Shown in pieces: positions 1-8,067 of a stretch of 64,000 bases of DNA. The notes beneath the pieces were generated by a model. The model had not been told where the DNA came from and did no database searches. It saw nothing but the letters and a program-made list of their open reading frames with translations. The stretch lies in the NCBI GenBank assembly GCA_001770775.1, contig MESA01000006.1, forward strand, positions 1 to 64,000. Reading direction: 5' to 3'. This stretch comes from Burkholderiales bacterium RIFCSPHIGHO2_12_FULL_63_20 (GTDB taxonomy: Bacteria > Pseudomonadota > Gammaproteobacteria > Burkholderiales > Burkholderiaceae_C). Each line of letters begins with the position of its first letter. Position 1 is the stretch's first letter. The position numbers and the translations under genes were made by a program.

Positions 1-3000
1 TGGACTTGTCCAGCATTGTCATCACCTCGGCGCCCACCCATGGCTCCGTCACGGTCAACGCCAATGGCACCGTCAGCTATATCCACAACGGCTCGGAGAC
101 CACGGCAGACAGCTTCAGCTACACCATCAAGGATGCACAAGGCCTGACCTCGGCGCCAGTGAGCGTGAACATCGCTGTCAGCGGCGTCAATGACCTGCCC
201 GTCATCGACCCAACCAGCCCTGGGTTTGACCCCGTTGCTGGCCACTACAGCGCCACCACCGAAGAAGACACCCCGGTGTCCGGCCAAGTGATAGGCTCTG
301 ACGTCGATGGCGACACCCTCGCCTACACGCTGGGAACCGGCCCTGTGAACGGTGCAGTCACGGTCAATCCGAACGGCACCTGGACGTACACCCCCACCGC
401 TGAGTTCAACGGCTCGGACAGCTTTACTGTCACCGTCTTGGATGGCCAAGGCGGTGTGGCCACGGCCACCGTCAATGTGGACGTCACGCCTACCAATGAC
501 GTGCCAGTCATTGACCCGACCAGCCCGGGTTTTGATCCAGTTGACGGCAACTATAGCGCCACCACCGAGGAAGACACCCCGGTGTCTGGCCAGGTCGTGG
601 GCACTGATGCCGATGGCGACACCCTCGCTTACGCGCTGGGCACCGATCCGGTAAACGGTACCGTCACCGTTAACCCCAACGGCACCTGGACCTACACGCC
701 AAACACCAACTTCAACGGCTCCGACAGCTTCACCGTCACGGTCTCCGACCCTGATGGTTCAACCACCACGGTCACCGTCAAGGTGGGCGTGATTGCTGTC
801 AACGACGCACCTGTCGCCAACAACGACAGCCTCACCGCTGTCGAAGACACTGCAGTCATCTACACAGCCGCGCAACTGCTGGGCAACGACACCGATGTCG
901 ATGGCACCAACCTGAAGATCGCCAACGTCACAGCAGGCAACGGTGGCTCCGTGGTACTCAACGCCGATGGCACCGTCACTTTCACGCCCAACGCCAACTT
1001 CACCGGTGCGGCCGACTTCACCTACACAGTCACGGACGGCGCTCTGACCTCGGGCCCAGCCAGCATCACGGTCACCGTCAGTCCGGTCAACGATGCGCCG
1101 GTCGCCAACGTTGACAACGCAACTACCGCCGAAGACACCCCGCTCACCATTGACGTCCTGAGAAATGACACCGATGTCGATGGCCCGGCCTTGTCCATCA
1201 AGTCCGCCTTCGTCGATCCCGCTCAAGGATCCGTCAGCATCGTCGATGGCAAGCTTCTGTTCACCCCAGCGCCTAACTTCACGGGCTCTACAACCATCAT
1301 CTACGTCAGCAGCGACGGATCCTCTGACTCGGCTCCGACTGCCGTGACCGTCACCGTCACCCCGGTCAACGATGCGCCTATCGTCACGTCGGACAATGCG
1401 ACCATCTTCGAAGACTCCGTGGCCACAGGAAACGTGCTGAGCAACGACAGCGACGTCGAAGGCAATGCCCTCACTATCACGCAGTTCTCGATCAACGGCA
1501 CAAATTACGCCTCAGGCAGTATTGTCAACATCACTAACGTTGGCACGATCACCATACAAACCAACGGCGACTACACCTTCACTCCTGCAGCCAACTGGAG
1601 CGGCTCTGTCCCATCCGTGATCTACACGACCACCGATGGATCAAGTTCCAGCACAGGCCTGCTCGCCTTGAAAGTCACGCCTGTCGTCGATGTACCGACC
1701 ATTAGTGGCATCAACAACATCTATATGTTGATGGAAGGCAATACAACCATTTCAACAGGTTCAACCGACACCACAGTCAAACAATACGACTCGGGCTCGG
1801 GCGTCTCACAAGCAAACCTGGAGCTAGAGCTTGGCGTCGTCAGTGGCTACCTGGACAACCGATTTGACCCCAAAGGCCTGAACGTCAACGACTCGGGCTT
1901 CGTCGATATCATCGACGGGAAGGTCTCAGAATCGCACTTCAGCCTGCACACGGGCACAACGGTCACCTGGGACTACTCCTTCACAAATGGGGAAGACCTG
2001 ATTTCAGAAGTGTCCGGTGGCTTCAATGACGTTGTCGTACTGCTGGTCACCGATCCGCTGGGCAACAAGCAATCTATCTTGGTGGATGCTTCAGAAGCAA
2101 AATTCCCGCAGAAAACATCGAACGGCTCCTTCAGCTACACCTCCACCATGGATGGTGCCTACACCTTCCAATGGTTGGTCTTGAACAGCGGAGACAACTA
2201 CAAAGACTCCTCGCTGTCCCTCAACAACTTGCACTTCACCCTGGCAGGTGACACCACTCGCTACACGGTGCCAGTGGAGCTGCCCATCTTTGCAGCATTG
2301 CGAGACACAGATGGCTCGGAGACGCTGTCTGTCACCATTGGCGGCGTACCAGCGGGCGTCAAGTTTGATGCGGGGGTGAACAATGGCAATGGCACCTGGA
2401 CCTTTACCTCCTCGCAACTCGCAGACCTGCATCTCTTGGCCCCTGAAAATTACCAAGGGACATTGAACCTGACGGTCACGGCCACCGCGACAGAATCAGC
2501 GACAGGCGAGACTGCGAGCGCATCACAAAGTTTCACCGTCACGATTGCCGAGACGACCAATACCTACACGACAAGTGGTGAAACATCCCAAACCATCGTG
2601 GGGACCAACAGCAACGACCTGCTCAGAGGCTATGCTGGCAATGACATCATCAATGCTGGCACCGGTGACGACATCGCTTACGGCGGAGCAGGGACAGACA
2701 CACTGAACGGCGAGGCAGGGAACGACGTGCTTTACGGAGGCATCGGAAACGATGCACTCAATGGTGGACTGGGTCACGACATTTTGGTCGGTGGCAAAGG
2801 CAGCGACACCCTGACTGGAGGCGCTGGCAACGATGTCTTCCGCTGGGATTTCAGTGATGCCGGAAGCATGGGCACACCATCAGTTGACGTCATCACAGAC
2901 TTCAACACCGCAGCCCTTTCCGCTGGCGGTGATGTGCTGGATCTGCGCGACCTGCTGCAAGGCGAGTTGCACGCAGGAACGAACGTTGGCAACCTCGACA

Positions 3001-3203
3001 GCTTTCTGCGCTTTGAAACCGTGGGTAGCAACACCTTGCTGCACATCAGCAGCACAGGGGCCTACGGATCAGGTGGCTACACCCCCACCAAGGATGACCA
3101 GACCATCACTCTGCAAGGTGTCGACCTCAGCAGCAGCAACACCCTCACCAACACCCAGATCATTCAGAATCTGCTCGCGGCGGGCAAGCTGATCACAGAC
3201 TGA
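1..3203 (+). CDS. Giant RTX/cadherin-like repeat adhesin (LapA type), C-terminal part
   Basis: This is a 5'-truncated gene: the frame is open to the window edge, so the N-terminus, where a LapG cleavage site would lie, is not visible. The seen part has two near-identical 102-residue repeats (about nt 198-503 and 504-809). Several VCBS/cadherin-like modules follow, starting with NDAPV-type motifs and containing EDT and DxDG signatures. A roughly 240-residue non-repeat region comes next, then glycine/aspartate RTX nonapeptides (GYAGNDII, GGAGTDTLNG, GGAGNDVF; nt about 2600-2850). The end matches type I secretion C-termini (DVITDFN, DVLDLRDLL). Such proteins are exported by a type I system, bind calcium and anchor cells in biofilms. 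The LapD, LapG and TolC-like genes next door support this. An ordinary RTX exoprotein is possible but less likely. Confidence 0.92.
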   Translation, partial: DLSSIVITSAPTHGSVTVNANGTVSYIHNGSETTADSFSYTIKDAQGLTSAPVSVNIAVSGVNDLPVIDPTSPGFDPVAGHYSATTEEDTPVSGQVIGSDVDGDTLAYTLGTGPVNGAVTVNPNGTWTYTPTAEFNGSDSFTVTVLDGQGGVATATVNVDVTPTNDVPVIDPTSPGFDPVDGNYSATTEEDTPVSGQVVGTDADGDTLAYALGTDPVNGTVTVNPNGTWTYTPNTNFNGSDSFTVTVSDPDGSTTTVTVKVGVIAVNDAPVANNDSLTAVEDTAVIYTAAQLLGNDTDVDGTNLKIANVTAGNGGSVVLNADGTVTFTPNANFTGAADFTYTVTDGALTSGPASITVTVSPVNDAPVANVDNATTAEDTPLTIDVLRNDTDVDGPALSIKSAFVDPAQGSVSIVDGKLLFTPAPNFTGSTTIIYVSSDGSSDSAPTAVTVTVTPVNDAPIVTSDNATIFEDSVATGNVLSNDSDVEGNALTITQFSINGTNYASGSIVNITNVGTITIQTNGDYTFTPAANWSGSVPSVIYTTTDGSSSSTGLLALKVTPVVDVPTISGINNIYMLMEGNTTISTGSTDTTVKQYDSGSGVSQANLELELGVVSGYLDNRFDPKGLNVNDSGFVDIIDGKVSESHFSLHTGTTVTWDYSFTNGEDLISEVSGGFNDVVVLLVTDPLGNKQSILVDASEAKFPQKTSNGSFSYTSTMDGAYTFQWLVLNSGDNYKDSSLSLNNLHFTLAGDTTRYTVPVELPIFAALRDTDGSETLSVTIGGVPAGVKFDAGVNNGNGTWTFTSSQLADLHLLAPENYQGTLNLTVTATATESATGETASASQSFTVTIAETTNTYTTSGETSQTIVGTNSNDLLRGYAGNDIINAGTGDDIAYGGAGTDTLNGEAGNDVLYGGIGNDALNGGLGHDILVGGKGSDTLTGGAGNDVFRWDFSDAGSMGTPSVDVITDFNTAALSAGGDVLDLRDLLQGELHAGTNVGNLDSFLRFETVGSNTLLHISSTGAYGSGGYTPTKDDQTITLQGVDLSSSNTLTNTQIIQNLLAAGKLITD

Positions 3204-3230
3204 CACGTCTCACTTGCGAAGTACCCAACC

Positions 3231-3254
3231 ACAACGGCCCCTCGGGGCCGTTGT
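3231..3254. terminator. Bidirectional hairpin between adhesin and lapD
   Basis: A perfect 10-bp GC-rich stem (ACAACGGCCC at 3231-3240 with GGGCCGTTGT at 3245-3254) closes a CTCG loop. It sits between the convergent stops of the adhesin and lapD genes. No long T-tract follows, but the position and stem fit a shared terminator. Confidence 0.75.
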
Positions 3255-3260
3255 TCATGG

Positions 3261-5177
3261 TCACATCTTCACCACCGGCCCGGTCAATCCATCCATCCCC
3301 AATTGATACAACACCGGGATGTCGGCCGCATCGCTCACCCCTTCGGCATACACCTGCAAGCCCAGGCCATGCAGCATGCCCACGGTTGCCTGCACGAATG
3401 CCGCGCGCGCAGCATCCCGCGCCACGCCCTGAATCACCGAAGCGTCCAGCTTCACATAATCCAACCCAGCCTCGAACAGAAACTCGATGCGCGTCAAGCG
3501 CTCACCGGCGTGCTCCAGACCAATGCGAGCGCCCAGAGGCCTCAACTGCTTGCACAACTCCCGCACCAACTCGAACCGTTCCACAGCAGCGCTCTCGGCC
3601 ACCTCCAGCCACAGCAACCGGCTCTCCTTGGGTGATGCCAACAACAAGGCACGTACGCGAGGCACGAAGCCACTGTCCAGCAACGATGCTGGCGACAGAT
3701 TCACGCCCCGCGGCACCTGATCCTTGGCGATGCTCTCCAAGGCCAATTTCACCGCCAACTCGTCAATCTGCGACATCAGCGCCGAACGCAAGGCCATCGG
3801 CAACCACGTGGAGGCCACCTCGTAAGGGCCTTGACGCTCGATCTGAATCCGCATTGGGCACTCCTGGTGCACCAACTTCCCTCCGCGGTCCATCACGGGA
3901 AATGCCACCAAGCGCACCCTGCGCTCACTCAAGGCCTCCGTCAGGCTCACGCGCCAGGCATCCTCGCCCATCACCATGGGCAACACGTCATCCGTGTCTC
4001 CCAGCTCGACAGCAAACGCTCCGCGCGCCTCTGCCCGCGCCAACGCCGAGTCCGCCGCAGCCAGAACCTGAGGCTCTGACATGCCCCGCTTCCAGGTCAC
4101 GCCACCCAGCACAAACGTGGCGTCCACCCCAGCGGTACGCAACACCTCCCGCCACGCCGCCACATACACCTCGGGGGTCACCGAGCGCAACGCATCCACG
4201 CCGCGCAGGCACACCGCAAAGTCACCGCCATTCAAGCGGCCCACGCACGAACCGCTTGAGGCCTGAGAGGCCGCCTTCAACGCCAGACCCAGCTTCTGCA
4301 ACAAGGCATCGGTCTGCATGTGGCCCAGCGTGTGGTTGAGCCCCTGCAGGTCACTGACCCTCAGGAAATACAACACCCCGGCGCCCGCCCCCTCGTCATC
4401 ATCCAGTGCACTGGCAAGCTGAGTCATGAAATGCGCACGATGCGACAGGCCCGTCACCGGATCGCAGTGCGCCTGCTTGCGCAGCATCTCCACCTGCGAC
4501 GCCTGCTCATCAAACAAGGCCTTCAAGCGCAACACCACTCCGTTCATGGCCTGAGACAGCCGCGCCAGCTCCGGCACCCTCGGCTCCTTGACCGTGATGA
4601 AACGGCGCTCCATCAACGCTTGCGCCTGCCCCACCGTAGCCTCCAGAGGCTGGCGAATGCCTCTCACCCCGAACGTGGCCAACAAGCCCGACACACCGCC
4701 CAACAAAGCCAACCAACCAGCCGTCTTGATCGCCCCCTCCCACAACTGTGCATGCGCGAACGACGAATGGCTGACAACCTCGACCGCTCCCACGGCCCGC
4801 CAACCGTCCGAAACCTGCGCCACCCCAGGCGTAGACACCACTGGCATCAGGTTCACGAACCACGCTGGCACGGCCTGCTGCAGCCCGACTGCGTCCGACT
4901 CGCTGTTGACCACCACCTTGCCTGCGGCATCCTTGAGCGTGATCCGCTGGTAGTAGCCCGTATCGAACATCGCCATCACCGCCAACTCCATGGCGGTGGC
5001 GTCGCCCTTCTGTTGCGACAGGTTCAAAGCCAGTGCCTGCGCGTTGTCAGCATTCTTCATGCGCAATTGCGTCTCCAGGTATCCCTGTGACGAGGCCATC
5101 CACACCGCAAAGCTGCCCAAAAACGCCAGCAACAGCGTTCCCAACAGCAACAACCAGATCTGACGAATCAATGACAT
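3261..5177 (-). CDS. lapD: LapD-like c-di-GMP receptor (degenerate GGDEF/EAL membrane protein)
   Basis: The 638-aa inner-membrane protein has the LapD layout. There is a TM helix at about 5-27, a periplasmic LapD/MoxY-type domain to about 148, a second TM at about 150-172, a HAMP-like stretch (RQPLEATVGQAQAL), then GGDEF and EAL domains. Both catalytic sites are broken: the GGDEF motif reads NGGDF and the EAL motif is replaced by ECPMR. It should therefore bind c-di-GMP rather than make or degrade it. In the known Lap pathway, c-di-GMP-bound LapD sequesters the protease LapG and so keeps the adhesin on the cell surface. The gene lies 13 bp downstream of lapG, probably in one transcript, and faces the adhesin tail-to-tail. 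Confidence 0.93.
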   Translation of the reverse strand: MSLIRQIWLLLLGTLLLAFLGSFAVWMASSQGYLETQLRMKNADNAQALALNLSQQKGDATAMELAVMAMFDTGYYQRITLKDAAGKVVVNSESDAVGLQQAVPAWFVNLMPVVSTPGVAQVSDGWRAVGAVEVVSHSSFAHAQLWEGAIKTAGWLALLGGVSGLLATFGVRGIRQPLEATVGQAQALMERRFITVKEPRVPELARLSQAMNGVVLRLKALFDEQASQVEMLRKQAHCDPVTGLSHRAHFMTQLASALDDDEGAGAGVLYFLRVSDLQGLNHTLGHMQTDALLQKLGLALKAASQASSGSCVGRLNGGDFAVCLRGVDALRSVTPEVYVAAWREVLRTAGVDATFVLGGVTWKRGMSEPQVLAAADSALARAEARGAFAVELGDTDDVLPMVMGEDAWRVSLTEALSERRVRLVAFPVMDRGGKLVHQECPMRIQIERQGPYEVASTWLPMALRSALMSQIDELAVKLALESIAKDQVPRGVNLSPASLLDSGFVPRVRALLLASPKESRLLWLEVAESAAVERFELVRELCKQLRPLGARIGLEHAGERLTRIEFLFEAGLDYVKLDASVIQGVARDAARAAFVQATVGMLHGLGLQVYAEGVSDAADIPVLYQLGMDGLTGPVVKM

Positions 5178-5190
5178 ACCTGCACCATCC

Positions 5191-5895
5191 TCACCACCAG
5201 CCCTCGGCCTTGGCTTTCGTTAACATGTCGCGCCAACGTGACAAGCGGGCCGAGGGGTCGCCCGCACTCGAGACCCCCACCCCTTGCCACAGGCCTTCGG
5301 CGTTGAAACTGAACACCGGCGTCAGATCCGGCCGACGCGACGCCGGACGGATGTCACCGAGCAAATTGTCCAAAATCATGGGTTCGGCCATCGGGTCGCG
5401 GTAGTAGGCCAGCACCATGTGCGCCTGCGTGACCGCGCCAATCTGCGCACGCACGTACACCAGTCGCAACTTCGCGCTGGGTACACCCGCCGCCATCAGG
5501 GCGAAATACTTGGCAATGGCAAAGTCCTCGCAATCCCCCTGCCCCCGGTTCATCATCTCCAGCGGCGAGGCCCAATAGTCCACCTGCCCCCAGATGTCTC
5601 GGTCATCCCGGTACAAAATGGCACGGTTGAAGAAGGTGTTGACCCCCTTGAGCCGGGCCTCCTCCTCCATCCCCTGCGCTTCCATGATCTCCTGCGCCAG
5701 CACCTGAGCCCGCGTTGCCGCCATGGGCCCCAGACGCTGAGCTTGCGTCAACATGCGCTCCGCCGTCCAGGCATGGCTGAACATGCCCGCCAGCACCAAG
5801 CCTGCCGCGAGCGCACAGGACCGCGCACCTCGCTGCAGGATCGCCCACCAACGGGTCTGACGCCAGAACGACAGCAAAAACAAGGTCACACGCAA
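5191..5895 (-). CDS. lapG: LapG-like periplasmic cysteine protease (transglutaminase-like)
   Basis: The 234-aa protein has an N-terminal hydrophobic export segment (about 25-45) and a bacterial transglutaminase-like cysteine protease domain. The catalytic triad is readable as Cys122 (GQGDCEDFA), His159 (QAHMVLAYY) and Asp176 (MILDNLL). The C-H-D spacings of 37 and 17 equal those I recall for Pseudomonas fluorescens LapG (C135, H172, D189). The acidic residues flanking the Cys (DCED) match its calcium site. LapG clips the adhesin N-terminus when LapD is c-di-GMP-free. The start is uncertain: the longest frame begins with TTG at 5895 without a clear Shine-Dalgarno sequence, and translation may begin slightly downstream. 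Confidence 0.93.
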   Translation of the reverse strand: MRVTLFLLSFWRQTRWWAILQRGARSCALAAGLVLAGMFSHAWTAERMLTQAQRLGPMAATRAQVLAQEIMEAQGMEEEARLKGVNTFFNRAILYRDDRDIWGQVDYWASPLEMMNRGQGDCEDFAIAKYFALMAAGVPSAKLRLVYVRAQIGAVTQAHMVLAYYRDPMAEPMILDNLLGDIRPASRRPDLTPVFSFNAEGLWQGVGVSSAGDPSARLSRWRDMLTKAKAEGWW

Positions 5896-6100
5896 ACGGA
5901 GGACTCAATCATGTTGTGCATCCAGAAAGCGGCCCCCTATTCCGGTGGATGGGGGTAAAAGCCTACAAACGTAACAATTTGTAAGAAGAGTTTGATGCCA
6001 GAATGATCAAATCATGACACAGCCGTTCTGTGCCATTGAGCCTTCAGGCCCCTGCTTTCGTGGCGCGGGCAGTGTTTGCGCACAAGAAACCGAGGATTTC

Positions 6101-7942
6101 GTGAACAACAAAACGATCAAGCTGAGCCTGTCTGCCTTGAGCCTGGCCATCCTGTCCGTCGCTGCCCATGCGCAGAGCACGCAACCCACCGGTCTGGCCG
6201 CCGCCGTGCAACAGGCCATCAACAACAATCCGGACGTCACCGCACGCCTGAACGCCTTGCGCGCTGCCGGCAACGAGGTCGATGTGGCCCGCGGTCAGTA
6301 CCTGCCCAGTGTCGACCTCAGCGCCAGCGTCGGCCGAGACAGCGACCGCATCACCTCGCGCTCCCCCGCTTCGCAAAGCCTCAGCCGCACCGGTCTGGCC
6401 TTGAGTGCCAGCCAGATCCTGTGGAACGGCATGGCCACCAGCAAGGAAGTCTCCCGTCTGGGTCACGCTCGCCTGACGCGCTACTTCGAATTCCTGGGCG
6501 CCACCGAAGACACCGCCCTGGAAGCCACACGCGCCTACCTCGATGTCGAGCGCTACCGCAAGCTGGTGGTCCAGGCCGAAGACAACTACGTCCAGCACAA
6601 ATACGCCTTTGACCAACTCCAGACCAAGTTCAAGGCGGGTGTGGGCCGGGGCGTCGATGCCGAGCAGGCCAATGCCCGTCTGGCCCTGGCCGAGTCCAAC
6701 CTGACGACCGAGCAAGCCAATCTGCACGACGTCAGCGCCCGCTACCTGCGCATCGTCGGGGAGCTGCCTGCAGCCACCACGGGGGCCGTCGACAACCAAT
6801 TGTCCAAGGGCATCCTGCCCGCCAACGTCGACACCATCAACCAAGCCCTCGCCAAGCACCCGAGCATCAGCGCCGCCATTGAAAACCTGCGTGCCGCACA
6901 AGCTCAGGTCCAAGGTGCCGAGAGCCGCTACCAGCCCACCGTCGAGGCCCGCCTGCGCACCGGCGTGGGCAAGAACTTCGATGGAGTGCAAGACCAAAAA
7001 CGCGACAGCTCGGCAGAACTCCTGCTGAACTGGAACCTCTTCAACGGCGGCAGCGACAAGGCCCGCGTGCGCCAGTACGCCGACCTGCTGAACCAGACCG
7101 CCGACCAACGTGACCGCGCCTGCCGCGATGTGCGCCAGAACGTTGCCATCGCCCACAACGACATCCGCAAGCTGCAAGACCAGTTGGTGGCACTGGACCG
7201 CAACGTACTGGCCATCGAAAAAGCCCGCGATGCCTACCGCCAACAGTTCGACATCGGCCAACGCAGCCTGCTGGACCTGCTTAACGCCGAAAACGAGCTC
7301 TACACCGCCAAGCGTTCCTACGCCAACGCCGAGTCCGACCTGCAACTGGCCTATGCCCGCACCCAGGCGGCCAAACACAGCCTGACCAGCACCCTGGGCC
7401 TGTCGCGCGAAGCCGATGGCACCCAAGAACTGGTTCAAGACTGGCAGGCCGCCGACGATGCGGCACAGCGCTGCCCCGTCACCGCCATCGACGTGAAAGC
7501 CACCAGCCTGGGTGAGCTCGATGCCCGCGCCCGCAAGCTGGCAGTCCCTGCACTGGCTGCCGCACCTGTGGTGGTTACACCCAGCGCGCCGGCCCCCGAC
7601 GCCTCACCGGCTGTGGCAACCGTTCAGCAACGCCTGCGTGACTGGGCTGACGCCTGGATGGCCAAGGATGTGGACGGCTACTTGAGCTTCTACGCCAAGG
7701 ACTTTGCTCCCAGCCGCAGCACCTCTGCCAAGTGGATTCAAGAGCGTCGCCGCCTGGTCAGCAAGACCGGCACGATTGCGCTGACGCTCGACAACATCCA
7801 GACGCAAGCTCAAGGTGATGCAGTCGTGACGCGCTTTGACCAAAAATACACGTCCAACAACTACCAGGACCGCAGCGTCAAGGTGCTGACCTGGAAGCAG
7901 ATCGATGGCAAGTGGGTCATCGTCAAGGAAAGCAACCGCTGA
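6101..7942 (+). CDS. TolC-family type I secretion outer-membrane protein with C-terminal NTF2-like domain
   Basis: I place the start at GTG 6101, preceded by GAGGA at 6092-6096 and followed by a clean signal peptide cut after AAHAQ; an upstream in-frame ATG lacks these. The 613-aa protein has the duplicated coiled-coil TolC organisation to about residue 460 (GQYLPSVDLSA, ESRYQPTVEARL, FDIGQRSLLDLLNAENEL). A proline/alanine linker follows, then a ~105-residue SnoaL/DUF4440-type fold (RLRDWADAWMAKDVDGYLSF ... GKWVIVKESNR). It is the likely outer-membrane channel (LapE role) for export of the adhesin. The ABC transporter and membrane fusion partners are not next to it in the window. The added C-terminal domain is unusual for TolC and would face the periplasm. 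Confidence 0.9.
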   Translation: MNNKTIKLSLSALSLAILSVAAHAQSTQPTGLAAAVQQAINNNPDVTARLNALRAAGNEVDVARGQYLPSVDLSASVGRDSDRITSRSPASQSLSRTGLALSASQILWNGMATSKEVSRLGHARLTRYFEFLGATEDTALEATRAYLDVERYRKLVVQAEDNYVQHKYAFDQLQTKFKAGVGRGVDAEQANARLALAESNLTTEQANLHDVSARYLRIVGELPAATTGAVDNQLSKGILPANVDTINQALAKHPSISAAIENLRAAQAQVQGAESRYQPTVEARLRTGVGKNFDGVQDQKRDSSAELLLNWNLFNGGSDKARVRQYADLLNQTADQRDRACRDVRQNVAIAHNDIRKLQDQLVALDRNVLAIEKARDAYRQQFDIGQRSLLDLLNAENELYTAKRSYANAESDLQLAYARTQAAKHSLTSTLGLSREADGTQELVQDWQAADDAAQRCPVTAIDVKATSLGELDARARKLAVPALAAAPVVVTPSAPAPDASPAVATVQQRLRDWADAWMAKDVDGYLSFYAKDFAPSRSTSAKWIQERRRLVSKTGTIALTLDNIQTQAQGDAVVTRFDQKYTSNNYQDRSVKVLTWKQIDGKWVIVKESNR

Positions 7943-7970
7943 TACCCGGCTGAATCGGCACCACCCCATG

Positions 7971-7996
7971 CAAAGCGCCCTGACCGGGGCGCTTTG
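7971..7996 (+). terminator. Rho-independent-like terminator after the TolC gene
   Basis: A perfect 10-bp stem CAAAGCGCCC (7971-7980) / GGGCGCTTTG (7987-7996) has a six-base loop. It lies 29 bp after the stop codon and is followed by a short T-containing stretch. It separates the secretion gene from the GGDEF-EAL gene. Confidence 0.8.
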
Positions 7997-8067
7997 TCAT
8001 TCAGGGCTTGTCAACGATTTGACACACATGGATTGCACACTCGCGGCTTTCTTGTCCTGTCCTCATC

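Noticed and set aside
6014-6100. N-terminal extension of the TolC-family protein
   Set aside because: The 29 extra codons lack a ribosome-binding site and would bury the signal peptide; GTG 6101 has GAGGA upstream.
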